From the NCBI GenBank assembly GCA_945867285.1, contig CAMBHX010000116.1, forward strand, positions 1 to 5,016: DNA of 5,016 nucleotides. Reading direction: 5' to 3'. The stretch is from Sulfuricurvum sp. IAE1 (GTDB lineage: Bacteria > Campylobacterota > Campylobacteria > Campylobacterales > Sulfurimonadaceae). The notes beneath the pieces were generated by a model that was not told where the DNA came from, did not search any database, and saw only the letters and a program-made list of their open reading frames with translations. This document shows, in pieces, positions 1 to 4,814 of the stretch. Every line of letters starts with the position of its first letter. The stretch's first letter is position 1. Position numbers and translations under genes: made by a program.

Positions 1-35
1 CAAAGCGTACTTTAACTAAAACTTATATTAAGCTA

Positions 36-49
36 TTTTTTAGTATAAT
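36..49 (+). promoter_or_regulatory. Putative sigma70 promoter of the rpsF-ssb-rpsR operon
   Basis: A perfect -10 hexamer TATAAT lies at 44-49, directly preceded by a run of six T at 36-41. A T-rich stretch upstream of the -10 box without a conserved -35 box is typical of Campylobacter-type vegetative promoters. No good -35 hexamer is seen at 16-18 bp spacing. The start of transcription would fall near 55-58, giving a leader of about 75 nt before the rpsF start codon. The call rests on sequence match only. Confidence 0.7.
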
Positions 50-68
50 CCGCGCGTTCCTTGCTCTT

Positions 69-91
69 TGCAACACGATTGTCGTGCTGTA
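69..91 (+). promoter_or_regulatory. Leader hairpin upstream of rpsF
   Basis: Bases 74-78 (CACGA) pair perfectly with 82-86 (TCGTG) around a TTG loop. The stem extends outward through an A/C mismatch to 69-72 pairing with 88-91, about nine pairs in all including one G-U. It sits in the 5' untranslated region between the likely transcription start and the ribosome binding site. Many bacteria control rpsF with a leader RNA that binds the bS6:bS18 complex. I cannot confirm that motif here, so a regulatory role is inference. Confidence 0.35.
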
Positions 92-132
92 TAACAACCA
101 TAAGGGGCGAACACCATAAGGAGACATACGCT

Positions 133-531
133 ATGAGACATTACGAAAACCTAGTAATCGTAAAACCAACTCTTACAGAAGAAGAGATTAAAAACACCCT
201 AACACTTGTTGAAGAGGTCATCACATCAAACGGTGGTGAAATTATCGCACGTGATGCTATGGGAATGAAAAAATTAGCATACCCAATCGAAAAAAATATG
301 CGTGGTTATTTCTACGTCATGTATTACACCGTTGCGCCTTCAGCTATTACTGAAATCGAGCGTCGTTTCCGTATCAATGAGGAGATTTTGCGTTTCGTCA
401 CTATGAAGTACGATAGCAAGCGTGAAATCGCTGCATGGAATGGTATGGTTGAAAAAACCAAAAAAACTGTTGCTGCACCTGTTGCTGCTACTCCTGTAGC
501 TGCTGAGACAACTGAAGAAGTAGCTTCTTAA
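133..531 (+). CDS. rpsF: Small ribosomal subunit protein bS6
   Basis: This 132-residue protein is bS6, which sits on the 30S platform, forms a heterodimer with bS18 and binds 16S rRNA around helix 22. The diagnostic start MRHYENLVIVKP (residues 1-12) and the core segments MKKLAYPIEK (45-54) and RRFRINEEILRF (77-88) are all present. The first ~105 residues form the usual alpha/beta ferredoxin-like domain. The tail (from about 108) is low-complexity and rich in Ala, Thr and Glu, as in many bS6 proteins. The start at 133 is chosen because AAGGAG lies at 118-123 with a 9-nt spacer and the family begins at this Met; the frame stays open upstream to a TTG at 61, but that extension does not resemble bS6. 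It is the first gene of an operon, 17 nt ahead of ssb. Its partner bS18 is encoded two genes on. Confidence 0.97.
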   Translation: MRHYENLVIVKPTLTEEEIKNTLTLVEEVITSNGGEIIARDAMGMKKLAYPIEKNMRGYFYVMYYTVAPSAITEIERRFRINEEILRFVTMKYDSKREIAAWNGMVEKTKKTVAAPVAATPVAAETTEEVAS

Positions 532-548
532 GCTTTCAAGGAAAACAT

Positions 549-1049
549 ATGTTTAACAAAATCGTATTAGTTGGAAATCTTACACGTGACATCGAGCTAA
601 AATATGCACAGGGTGGATCTGCAATCGCCAACACAGCCATTGCAACCAGTCGCAAATTTACAGTTAATGGTGAGAAAAAAGAAGAGGTATGTTTTGTAGA
701 CATCACCTTCTTTGGACGTTCAGGAGAGGTAGCCAATCAATATCTTCGCAAGGGTTCTAAAATCCTTGTTGAGGGACGATTGAAGTTTGACCAATGGGTA
801 GACCAAGCAAGTGGACAAAAGCGCTCTAAGCACTCCGTTATCGTTGAGACTATGCAAATGCTTGACTCACGTGGAGATGCCCCATCAGGTGGGTACAGTG
901 ATGCTGGAGAAGGAAGCTATGACAGTGGTTATGAAGCACCTGCACAAAAACCGAATCCAGCGCCATCATATTCAAAACCAGCACCAGTTGCCATGCCAAA
1001 GAACAATCTCCCTGAGATTGATATAAATGACGAAGAAATTCCGTTCTAG
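549..1049 (+). CDS. ssb: Single-stranded DNA-binding protein
   Basis: This 166-residue protein is bacterial SSB, which coats single-stranded DNA in replication, repair and recombination and recruits partner enzymes through its tail. The OB-fold domain covers about residues 1-105. Family hallmarks are MFNKIVLVGNLTRDIEL (1-17), the ATSRKF strand (32-37), FVDITFFGR (49-57) and the KGSKILVEGRL segment (68-78). A flexible linker rich in Gly, Ser, Pro and Ala runs from about 108 to 152. The C-terminus ends in the acidic tip NDEEIPF, the conserved protein-docking peptide (DDxPF type). AAGGA at 538-542 lies 6 nt before the ATG. The gene sits between rpsF and rpsR, a common arrangement, with gaps of only 17 and 21 nt, so the three are very likely co-transcribed. 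Length is normal for the family. Confidence 0.97.
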   Translation: MFNKIVLVGNLTRDIELKYAQGGSAIANTAIATSRKFTVNGEKKEEVCFVDITFFGRSGEVANQYLRKGSKILVEGRLKFDQWVDQASGQKRSKHSVIVETMQMLDSRGDAPSGGYSDAGEGSYDSGYEAPAQKPNPAPSYSKPAPVAMPKNNLPEIDINDEEIPF

Positions 1050-1070
1050 AAAAAAGCACAAGGATAAACC

Positions 1071-1343
1071 ATGTCAGAAAAAAGAAAATTTAAAAAACGT
1101 TTTTGCAAATATTGCGAACAAAAAACAGATTTCATTGACTACAAAGATGTAGCATCATTGAAATTTTCGCTCTCTGAGCGTTTCAAAATCATGCCACGTC
1201 GTTTGACAGGTAACTGTAAACGTCACCAAGATATGGTAACGATTTCAATCAAACAGTCTCGTGCTGCAGCATTGATCCCGTACACTGTATCTCGCAAAGT
1301 TATTGCAGGTGCACCTTTCGAAGATCGTAGCAGTAACTACTAA
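1071..1343 (+). CDS. rpsR: Small ribosomal subunit protein bS18, Cys-containing form
   Basis: This 90-residue protein is bS18, which pairs with bS6 on the 30S platform. The family pattern is clear: basic N-terminus KRKFKKRFC (4-12), IDYKDVASLKFSLSERFKI (22-40), RRLTGNCKRHQ (43-53) and the end AALIPYTV. It carries C12 and C15 (CKYC) plus C49 and H52 (CKRH), a set that could bind zinc. Many bacteria, including E. coli, lack this set, and some ribosomal proteins are known in both Cys-containing and Cys-free forms. Zinc binding here is inferred from the residues alone. AAGGA at 1060-1064 lies 6 nt before the ATG. It is the last gene of the operon, followed 12 nt later by a hairpin. Confidence 0.97.
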   Translation: MSEKRKFKKRFCKYCEQKTDFIDYKDVASLKFSLSERFKIMPRRLTGNCKRHQDMVTISIKQSRAAALIPYTVSRKVIAGAPFEDRSSNY

Positions 1344-1355
1344 GTCACTACTTAC

Positions 1356-1377
1356 TCTATCAGCACTTGCTGATAGA
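1356..1377 (+). terminator. Hairpin after rpsR, likely operon terminator
   Basis: Ten bases, TCTATCAGCA (1356-1365), are followed by CT and then their exact reverse complement TGCTGATAGA (1368-1377). It begins 12 nt after the rpsR stop codon. The U tract is poor: the first T-rich stretch (CTCTTTTCTT) begins about 10 nt further on. It lies between two converging genes, so it may act on both strands, but no T run follows on the minus strand either. The inverted repeat is certain; its termination role is inferred. Confidence 0.55.
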
Positions 1378-1411
1378 ACAAAATCACTCTTTTCTTATAC
1401 AATCAAAAAAG

Positions 1412-1654
1412 TTACCGCACTGTTACTTGAGACTTAAATTTCTGTACTGTTTTTGGTCCAATACCTTTGACATTAACAAGCTCATCCACGCTCTTAAATC
1501 CACCATGAGCCTTACGATATTTTATAATCTCAGCGGCTTTACTGGGTCCAATACCATTAAGTGCTTCCAGTTGTGCTGACGTAGCCTTATTAACGTTAAC
1601 AACACCAAATAATAATGAAACAATAAACATCAGAAGAGCAATAATTTTAACCAT
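1412..1654 (-). CDS. Small exported helix-hairpin-helix protein, ComEA-like
   Basis: This 80-residue protein has a hydrophobic N-terminal segment (about residues 3-19), probably a signal peptide with cleavage near residues 17-18 or else a membrane anchor. A complete ComEA-type helix-hairpin-helix unit follows: VNVNKATSAQLEALNGIGP (19-37) and a second hairpin NVKGIGPKTVQKF (61-73), joined by the typical KYRKAHGGFKSVDEL segment. ComEA proteins bind double-stranded DNA outside the inner membrane during natural transformation, and many Campylobacterota and Proteobacteria have such short stand-alone forms. A role in DNA uptake is inferred from the family and no other competence gene is visible. 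On the minus strand AAAGG (1661-1665) lies 6 nt before the ATG. The gene is monocistronic and converges on rpsR. The symbol comEA is withheld because short HhH proteins are not all competence proteins. Confidence 0.88.
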   Translation of the reverse strand: MVKIIALLMFIVSLLFGVVNVNKATSAQLEALNGIGPSKAAEIIKYRKAHGGFKSVDELVNVKGIGPKTVQKFKSQVTVR

Positions 1655-1681
1655 AACTAACCTTTAAGATAAACTTGAGTT

Positions 1682-1709
1682 ATTATAGCAAAATATATCA
1701 ATATTTCAA
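1682..1709 (-). promoter_or_regulatory. Putative sigma70 promoter of the HhH gene
   Basis: Read on the minus strand, TTGAAA (plus positions 1704-1709) and TATAAT (1682-1687) are separated by 16 bp, with TATTTTG immediately upstream of the -10. The -10 is perfect and the -35 matches the consensus at five of six positions. It lies about 28 bp upstream of the start codon. The IS left end lies about 65 bp further upstream, so the core promoter is intact. Confidence 0.7.
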
Positions 1710-1769
1710 GCATTTAGAATTATGGATACTGTGACATGATGACACGCTGTAACATGTGAGGCAGATGAA

Positions 1770-1774
1770 GCAAG
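1770..1774. repeat. Left copy of IS target-site duplication (GCAAG)
   Basis: GCAAG stands directly outside the TGT that begins the left inverted repeat. The same five bases stand directly outside the ACA that ends the right inverted repeat (4333-4337). IS21-family elements commonly create short duplications of 4 to 8 bp, so this fits the family and fixes both ends. Confidence 0.8.
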
Positions 1775-1800
1775 TGTACGCGCGCATCAACACTTGGCCA
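1775..1800 (+). repeat. IS left terminal inverted repeat (IRL)
   Basis: The left end reads TGTACGCGCGCAT followed by CAACAC and TTGGCCA. Against the inverted right end (4332 back to 4309) it matches at 10 of the first 13 positions, TGT-C-C-CGCAT, and then again over TTGGC-A after a 2-nt gap. Its inner part (1782-1800) is nearly identical to the inverted inner right repeat at 4285-4303, with one mismatch in 19. Confidence 0.8.
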
Positions 1801-1804
1801 CTGC

Positions 1805-1824
1805 GCGCATGCTTTATTTGGCCA
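1805..1824 (+). repeat. IS left subterminal repeat
   Basis: GCGCAT-7 nt-TTGGCCA repeats, in direct orientation, the GCGCAT-6 nt-TTGGCCA of the left end at 1782-1800, starting 23 bp further in. Multiple repeats near both ends are an IS21-family trait and are generally taken as transposase binding sites. Confidence 0.7.
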
Positions 1825-1857
1825 GTCGATAAGCAGTAATGCGCGTCTAAGTTATCA

Positions 1858-1886
1858 TTAAGTCAAAGAATATTCTTCACTATAAT
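1858..1886 (+). promoter_or_regulatory. Putative istA promoter with internal palindrome
   Basis: TTAAGT (1858-1863) and a perfect TATAAT (1881-1886) are 17 bp apart, about 20 bp before the first istA start codon. Between the two boxes lies the perfect 12-bp palindrome AAGAATATTCTT (1866-1877), which could be an operator or may simply be AT-rich chance. The promoter call rests on sequence match only. Confidence 0.5.
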
Positions 1887-1906
1887 GCGCACAAAAAAGG
1901 CGCGGA

Positions 1907-3490
1907 ATGAGGAAGATCAGTATGAGTAAAATAAAAGAGGTGTTGAGATTAAAATATCTTAACCTGTTATCTAATAGGCAGATTCAATCGATAACAGGCG
2001 TATCTAGAAATAGCGTCGCCAATTACGTTAAAAACTTTGTAGAACGCGGATCTTCACTAGAAGAGCTCTTGGCTCTCAATGACACCGACTTAAAGCAACT
2101 GTTCCACCCAAGCAAATCAGCTCAGCAAGTAAAATCAACCTCCAACCACAAACATCCGAACTGGAACACTATCCGAGAAGAACTCACCAAAAAAGGGATG
2201 ACAAGAGCTTTGCTGTATGAGGAGCTAAAAGAGTCTCAGCCAGATCTGTACAGCTATAGCCAGTTTAACCGCTACTACAGCAGATACGTACAATCCATAA
2301 ACCCTTCGATGAGACAGATCCACTACGCTGGTGATAAGCTTTTTATTGACTACAGCGGGCTTACAATGCCAATTGTAAATCAAATAACCGGCGAGATCAC
2401 AAAGGCCCAGATCTTCGTTTGTGTTTTAGGTGCAAGCGGATATACGTTTGTCCACGCCACAGCGACACAATCGACAAAGGATTTTATTGCATCCGATGTG
2501 TTGGCTTTTAGGTTTTATGGCGGTGTTCCAAATATACTTGTTCCTGATAATCTCAAAGCTGCAGTTATCTCTCATAAAAAAGGTATCGTCAGATTAAATG
2601 ACAGCTACGCGGATATGGGTAGACATTATGGAGTCGCCATAGAACCAGCACGTCCCTATAAACCTCAAGATAAATCAAAAGTAGAGCTTGGAGTAAAAGC
2701 AATCCAGCGATGGATATTGATGAAACTCCGTCACCACAGCTTCTTTGACGTAGATGAGCTTAATGGGCAGATAAACCTGCTTTTAGACGGATATAACCAT
2801 AAAGTCATCAGACGTCTTGGTAAAAGCAGGACTGAGTTGTTCTTAGCGCTGGATCAGCCATCGCTACATCCGCTTCGAGCAAACAACTACATCTATAAAG
2901 AGTTTAAAACCGCGACAGTAGGTATCGATTATCATGTAGAACTTGATGGAAGCGGATATTCGGTTCCTTTTAAATATTTGGGTAAAAAAGTAGATATCAC
3001 CTATTCTGCAACATCGGTAATAATCGCGCTTGATGGAGAAATAATAGCGCAACATCCTAAACTATCACAGCCCTATCATGATTCAACACTGCTTGAGCAT
3101 ATGCCTCATGATCATCAATACCAATATGAGAAATGGAGTCCAAGAAGAATATTGAACTGGGCAAACAGTATGGGAGCTAGCACAACAGCACTGATGGAGA
3201 GCATCATGAACTCACGCTCCCACCAAGTTCGGGGACACAAGTCTTGTATGGCCATTTTAAGTTTATCAAAAACATATGGCGCACATGCACTAGAGGTAAT
3301 GTCAGCAGTGGCACTAGAGCTTAATATTCACAAAGTAAGCTCAATAGAGTCGATGCTAAAAACAAAAAGCTATCTGCTACATAATCCTCAAAAAAGTGTT
3401 AACAATATCTTTACTAATAAACATGAAAACATCAGAGGAAGTGAATATTACGCACAAATAAACAATAAAATAAACGAGGTAAAAATATAA
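1907..3490 (+). CDS. istA: IS21-family DDE transposase IstA
   Basis: This 527-residue protein is the IS21 transposase, which binds the IS ends and catalyses strand cleavage and transfer together with IstB. An N-terminal helix-turn-helix lies at about residues 8-43 (KIKEVLRLKY ... LSNRQIQSITGVSRNSVANYVK). An rve/DDE integrase core follows at about 140-275, with likely catalytic D148 in FIDYSG, D214 in VPDNLK and E260 in KSKVELGVKAIQRW. The C-terminal region carries the family's GSGYSVPFKYLGKKV segment (348-362). Length is normal and no frameshift is seen. The start is ambiguous: ATG at 1907 has AAGG 6 nt upstream, while ATG at 1922 (Met6) has GAGGA at 1909-1913, 8 nt upstream. The family often begins a few residues before RKIKEVLRLKY, so either is possible. 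The stop overlaps the istB start by one base. Confidence 0.96.
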   Translation: MRKISMSKIKEVLRLKYLNLLSNRQIQSITGVSRNSVANYVKNFVERGSSLEELLALNDTDLKQLFHPSKSAQQVKSTSNHKHPNWNTIREELTKKGMTRALLYEELKESQPDLYSYSQFNRYYSRYVQSINPSMRQIHYAGDKLFIDYSGLTMPIVNQITGEITKAQIFVCVLGASGYTFVHATATQSTKDFIASDVLAFRFYGGVPNILVPDNLKAAVISHKKGIVRLNDSYADMGRHYGVAIEPARPYKPQDKSKVELGVKAIQRWILMKLRHHSFFDVDELNGQINLLLDGYNHKVIRRLGKSRTELFLALDQPSLHPLRANNYIYKEFKTATVGIDYHVELDGSGYSVPFKYLGKKVDITYSATSVIIALDGEIIAQHPKLSQPYHDSTLLEHMPHDHQYQYEKWSPRRILNWANSMGASTTALMESIMNSRSHQVRGHKSCMAILSLSKTYGAHALEVMSAVALELNIHKVSSIESMLKTKSYLLHNPQKSVNNIFTNKHENIRGSEYYAQINNKINEVKI

Positions 3491-4230
3491 TGATCACCAC
3501 ATCAACACTTCTGGATCAATTAACAACACTAAGCTTGGGAGGCTTTAAACAATCACTGCTGCTTCAATGTGAAGACACCAAATACACTACACTCTCGTTT
3601 GAGGAGAGAGTGTTTCATCTCTTTGAAGCAGAGATAAACCAAAGACAGGATAAACGTATAAAAAGGATGCTTGCACTGGCTTGCCTCAAAGATAAAACAG
3701 CATCACTGGAGCAGATACAATATCTGCCGCAAAGAAAACTGGATAAGTCGCTCATCCTCTCTTTGGCAAACGGTGACTTCGTAAACAAGAATCAAAATAT
3801 TCTTATCACAGGGGCCACAGGTACCGGCAAAAGTTTTTTAGGACAAGCTCTTGCTAGAAGATGTATCACCCTTGGACATAATACAAAGTACTACCGTGTC
3901 ACTTCATTACTTGAAGAGATTAAAACGGCAAGACTCGATGGCAGCTATACGAAAACACTCGCGAAAATCTCAAAATTTAAATTATTGCTGCTTGATGATT
4001 TCGGAGTTACACCACTCAAAGGGGATGAGATCAATGATCTGTTTGAAGTAATAGAAGATCGAATGTTTAATGGTTCAATAATCATTACGGCTCAACTTCC
4101 AATCAAAGATTGGCATTCCTATCTAGGAAATGAAACTATTGCAGATGCTATGATGGACAGACTCATTCATACTGCTCATAAAGTTGAATTAAAGGGTCCG
4201 TCTATGAGAGAAATATTAGCAGGGTCATAA
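3490..4230 (+). CDS. istB: IS21-family AAA+ ATPase IstB (transposition helper)
   Basis: This 246-residue protein is IstB, a DnaC/DnaA-like AAA+ ATPase that forms an oligomer on target DNA and stimulates the IstA transposase. An N-terminal helical region (about 1-95) contains the family's LSFEERVFHLFEAEIN stretch. The ATPase domain shows Walker A GATGTGKS (108-115), Walker B LLLLDD (165-170), a sensor-1 region IIITAQLP (197-204) and a conserved Arg in DAMMDRLIH (R224). Length is normal. The start codon overlaps the istA stop in TAATG, and GAGGT (3476-3480) lies 9 nt upstream, which points to translational coupling. The stop lies 102 bp before the right end of the IS. T-rich stretches follow at about 4266-4281, but no terminator stem is seen. 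Confidence 0.96.
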   Translation: MITTSTLLDQLTTLSLGGFKQSLLLQCEDTKYTTLSFEERVFHLFEAEINQRQDKRIKRMLALACLKDKTASLEQIQYLPQRKLDKSLILSLANGDFVNKNQNILITGATGTGKSFLGQALARRCITLGHNTKYYRVTSLLEEIKTARLDGSYTKTLAKISKFKLLLLDDFGVTPLKGDEINDLFEVIEDRMFNGSIIITAQLPIKDWHSYLGNETIADAMMDRLIHTAHKVELKGPSMREILAGS

Positions 4231-4284
4231 TTTATTTAGACACCTATGTTACAATGACACAAGAATATTTTTTACTTTTTTAAC

Positions 4285-4303
4285 TGGCCAAGTGTTTATG
4301 CGC
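4285..4303 (-). repeat. IS right subterminal repeat
   Basis: TGGCCAAGTGTTTATGCGC is the reverse complement of the left-end segment 1782-1800 with one mismatch in 19. It lies inside the outer right repeat, and the spacing between the two right repeats (about 22 bp) mirrors that of the two left repeats (23 bp). Confidence 0.8.
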
Positions 4304-4308
4304 AGCGC

Positions 4309-4332
4309 TAGCCAAATCCATGCGTGTGAACA
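4309..4332 (-). repeat. IS right terminal inverted repeat (IRR)
   Basis: Read inward on the minus strand it begins TGTTCACACGCAT and continues GGAT-TTGGCTA. It pairs with the left end TGTACGCGCGCAT at 10 of 13 positions. It ends in ACA at 4330-4332, directly followed by the target duplication GCAAG. Confidence 0.75.
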
Positions 4333-4337
4333 GCAAG
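4333..4337. repeat. Right copy of IS target-site duplication (GCAAG)
   Basis: Identical to 1770-1774 and immediately outside the right terminal repeat. A chance 5-bp match exactly at both predicted ends is unlikely. Confidence 0.8.
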
Positions 4338-4370
4338 TGGTGCACTTCGTTCATAGTAACGAATATGACA

Positions 4371-4515
4371 TTATTGTAAAAAGAAAAAATGGGTTCTAAT
4401 TGTAATGCGCAAAACAGATCAGTATCAAAAATTTAAGTTTAAAGTGCAATCGTAAAGTAAAAAGATCTGATTCTAATTGTAAAAATATAAAAGAGTAAGT
4501 GTTGTGATTGTAAAA
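4371..4515. repeat. AT-rich intergenic region with repeated ATTGTAA motifs
   Basis: Between the IS and the 5S gene no coding frame is credible. The 12-mer TTCTAATTGTAA occurs twice in direct orientation, at 4394-4405 and 4471-4482, 77 bp apart. Shorter relatives follow the same pattern: ATTGTAAAAAG at 4373-4383, AATCGTAAAG at 4448-4457 and GATTGTAAAAAAG at 4506-4518. A CAGATC at 4415-4420 is inverted as GATCTG at 4464-4469. The region is the 3' flank of the minus-strand rRNA operon. No function can be assigned; the repeats lie outside the IS ends and have no counterpart on its left side. Confidence 0.5.
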
Positions 4516-4552
4516 AAGAAATAGTTATAAAAGAAAGAAGAGATATTCCAAG

Positions 4553-4669
4553 GCCAGGCGGCGACCTACGTTTCCACACCTGAAAGATGCAGTATTATGA
4601 GCGATGAGGGTCTTAGCTTCCGGGTTCGGAATGGGACCGGGCGTTTCCCCCTCTCTATAGCCACCTGAA
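4553..4669 (-). rRNA. rrf: 5S ribosomal RNA
   Basis: Read on the minus strand, the segment contains the conserved 5S landmarks GTGGCTATAG near the 5' end, CCCATTCCGAAC, CCGGAAGCTAAG and the late AACGTAGGTCGCCGCCTGG. The 5' strand TCAGGTG pairs with the 3' strand CGCCTGG (with G-U pairs) as helix I. Length about 117 nt is normal. The exact ends are estimated from helix I and may be off by a few bases. It follows 23S in the usual order. Confidence 0.93.
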
Positions 4670-4714
4670 CACTTAGAGTAAAAGACATTGTATCAATGTG
4701 TTTTACTCTAAGTG
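4670..4714 (-). promoter_or_regulatory. Long hairpin in the 23S-5S spacer, probable processing stem
   Basis: Fourteen bases at 4670-4683 (CACTTAGAGTAAAA) are exactly complementary to 4701-4714. After one G/G mismatch, ACATTG (4685-4690) pairs with CAATGT (4694-4699) around a TAT loop. The 45-nt near-perfect stem lies right against the 5' end of 5S in the precursor RNA. A double-stranded stem here would suit RNase III-type cleavage releasing pre-5S; that role is inferred. It lacks a U tract and stands before 5S, so a terminator is unlikely. Confidence 0.6.
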
Positions 4715-4814
4715 GTCTTGAGTTATTTGTTATTGTCAGTCGTCAAACTTATAAACGTAACTACTATTATCATTTTACTGATTGTTCTTAATAAGGCAGT
4801 GCATGCACATATTA
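4715..4814 (-). other. Rest of the 23S-5S internal transcribed spacer
   Basis: About 100 nt of AT-rich spacer separate the end of 23S from the processing hairpin. No tRNA cloverleaf, open frame or second stem is seen. It would be transcribed as part of the minus-strand rRNA precursor. Confidence 0.6.

Larger units (their letters stand above)
1775..4332 (+). mobile_element. Complete IS21-family insertion sequence
   Basis: The element is 2558 bp, near the upper end of the IS21 family range. It has the family's organisation: inverted repeats starting with TGT, repeated subterminal transposase-binding motifs, and istA followed by istB with a 1-nt overlap. Both ends are bounded by the 5-bp direct repeat GCAAG. 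Both genes are full length with intact catalytic motifs, so the copy looks functional. The exact target duplication suggests the insertion has not been rearranged since. It lies between the HhH gene promoter and the 5S rRNA gene and interrupts no recognisable gene. No passenger gene is present. I do not recognise a named IS. Confidence 0.9.

Noticed and set aside
61..132. Upstream extension of rpsF from a TTG at 61
   Set aside because: The extra residues do not resemble bS6, the region holds the leader hairpin, and the ATG at 133 has a strong AAGGAG at correct spacing.
536..1059. Open frames antisense to and out of frame with ssb (536-736 minus, 850-1059 minus, 811-1026 plus)
   Set aside because: They overlap a clearly conserved gene, lack recognisable motifs and have no convincing ribosome site.
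1367..1579. Plus-strand open frame over the HhH gene
   Set aside because: The minus-strand frame encodes a clear two-hairpin HhH protein with promoter and ribosome site; the plus frame shows no family features.
2864..3055. Minus-strand open frame inside istA
   Set aside because: Shadow of the transposase coding sequence with no recognisable features.
3851..4051. Plus-strand open frame inside istB in another frame
   Set aside because: It overlaps the Walker B region of istB and resembles nothing.
1775..4332. IS21-like pair as a novel defence or targeted-transposition system
   Set aside because: All motifs and the organisation fit an ordinary IS21 element; there is no cargo, guide RNA or additional gene inside the ends.
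4371..4518. CRISPR array
   Set aside because: The repeats are only 7-12 nt, irregularly spaced and degenerate, with no cas genes nearby.
4333..4552. Extension of the IS to include the ATTGTAA repeats as extra end repeats
   Set aside because: There is no inverted counterpart on the left side, and the TGT/ACA ends with the GCAAG duplication place the boundary at 4332.
4715..4814. A tRNA gene in the 23S-5S spacer
   Set aside because: No T-loop GTTCGA-type sequence, acceptor stem or cloverleaf can be drawn on either strand.
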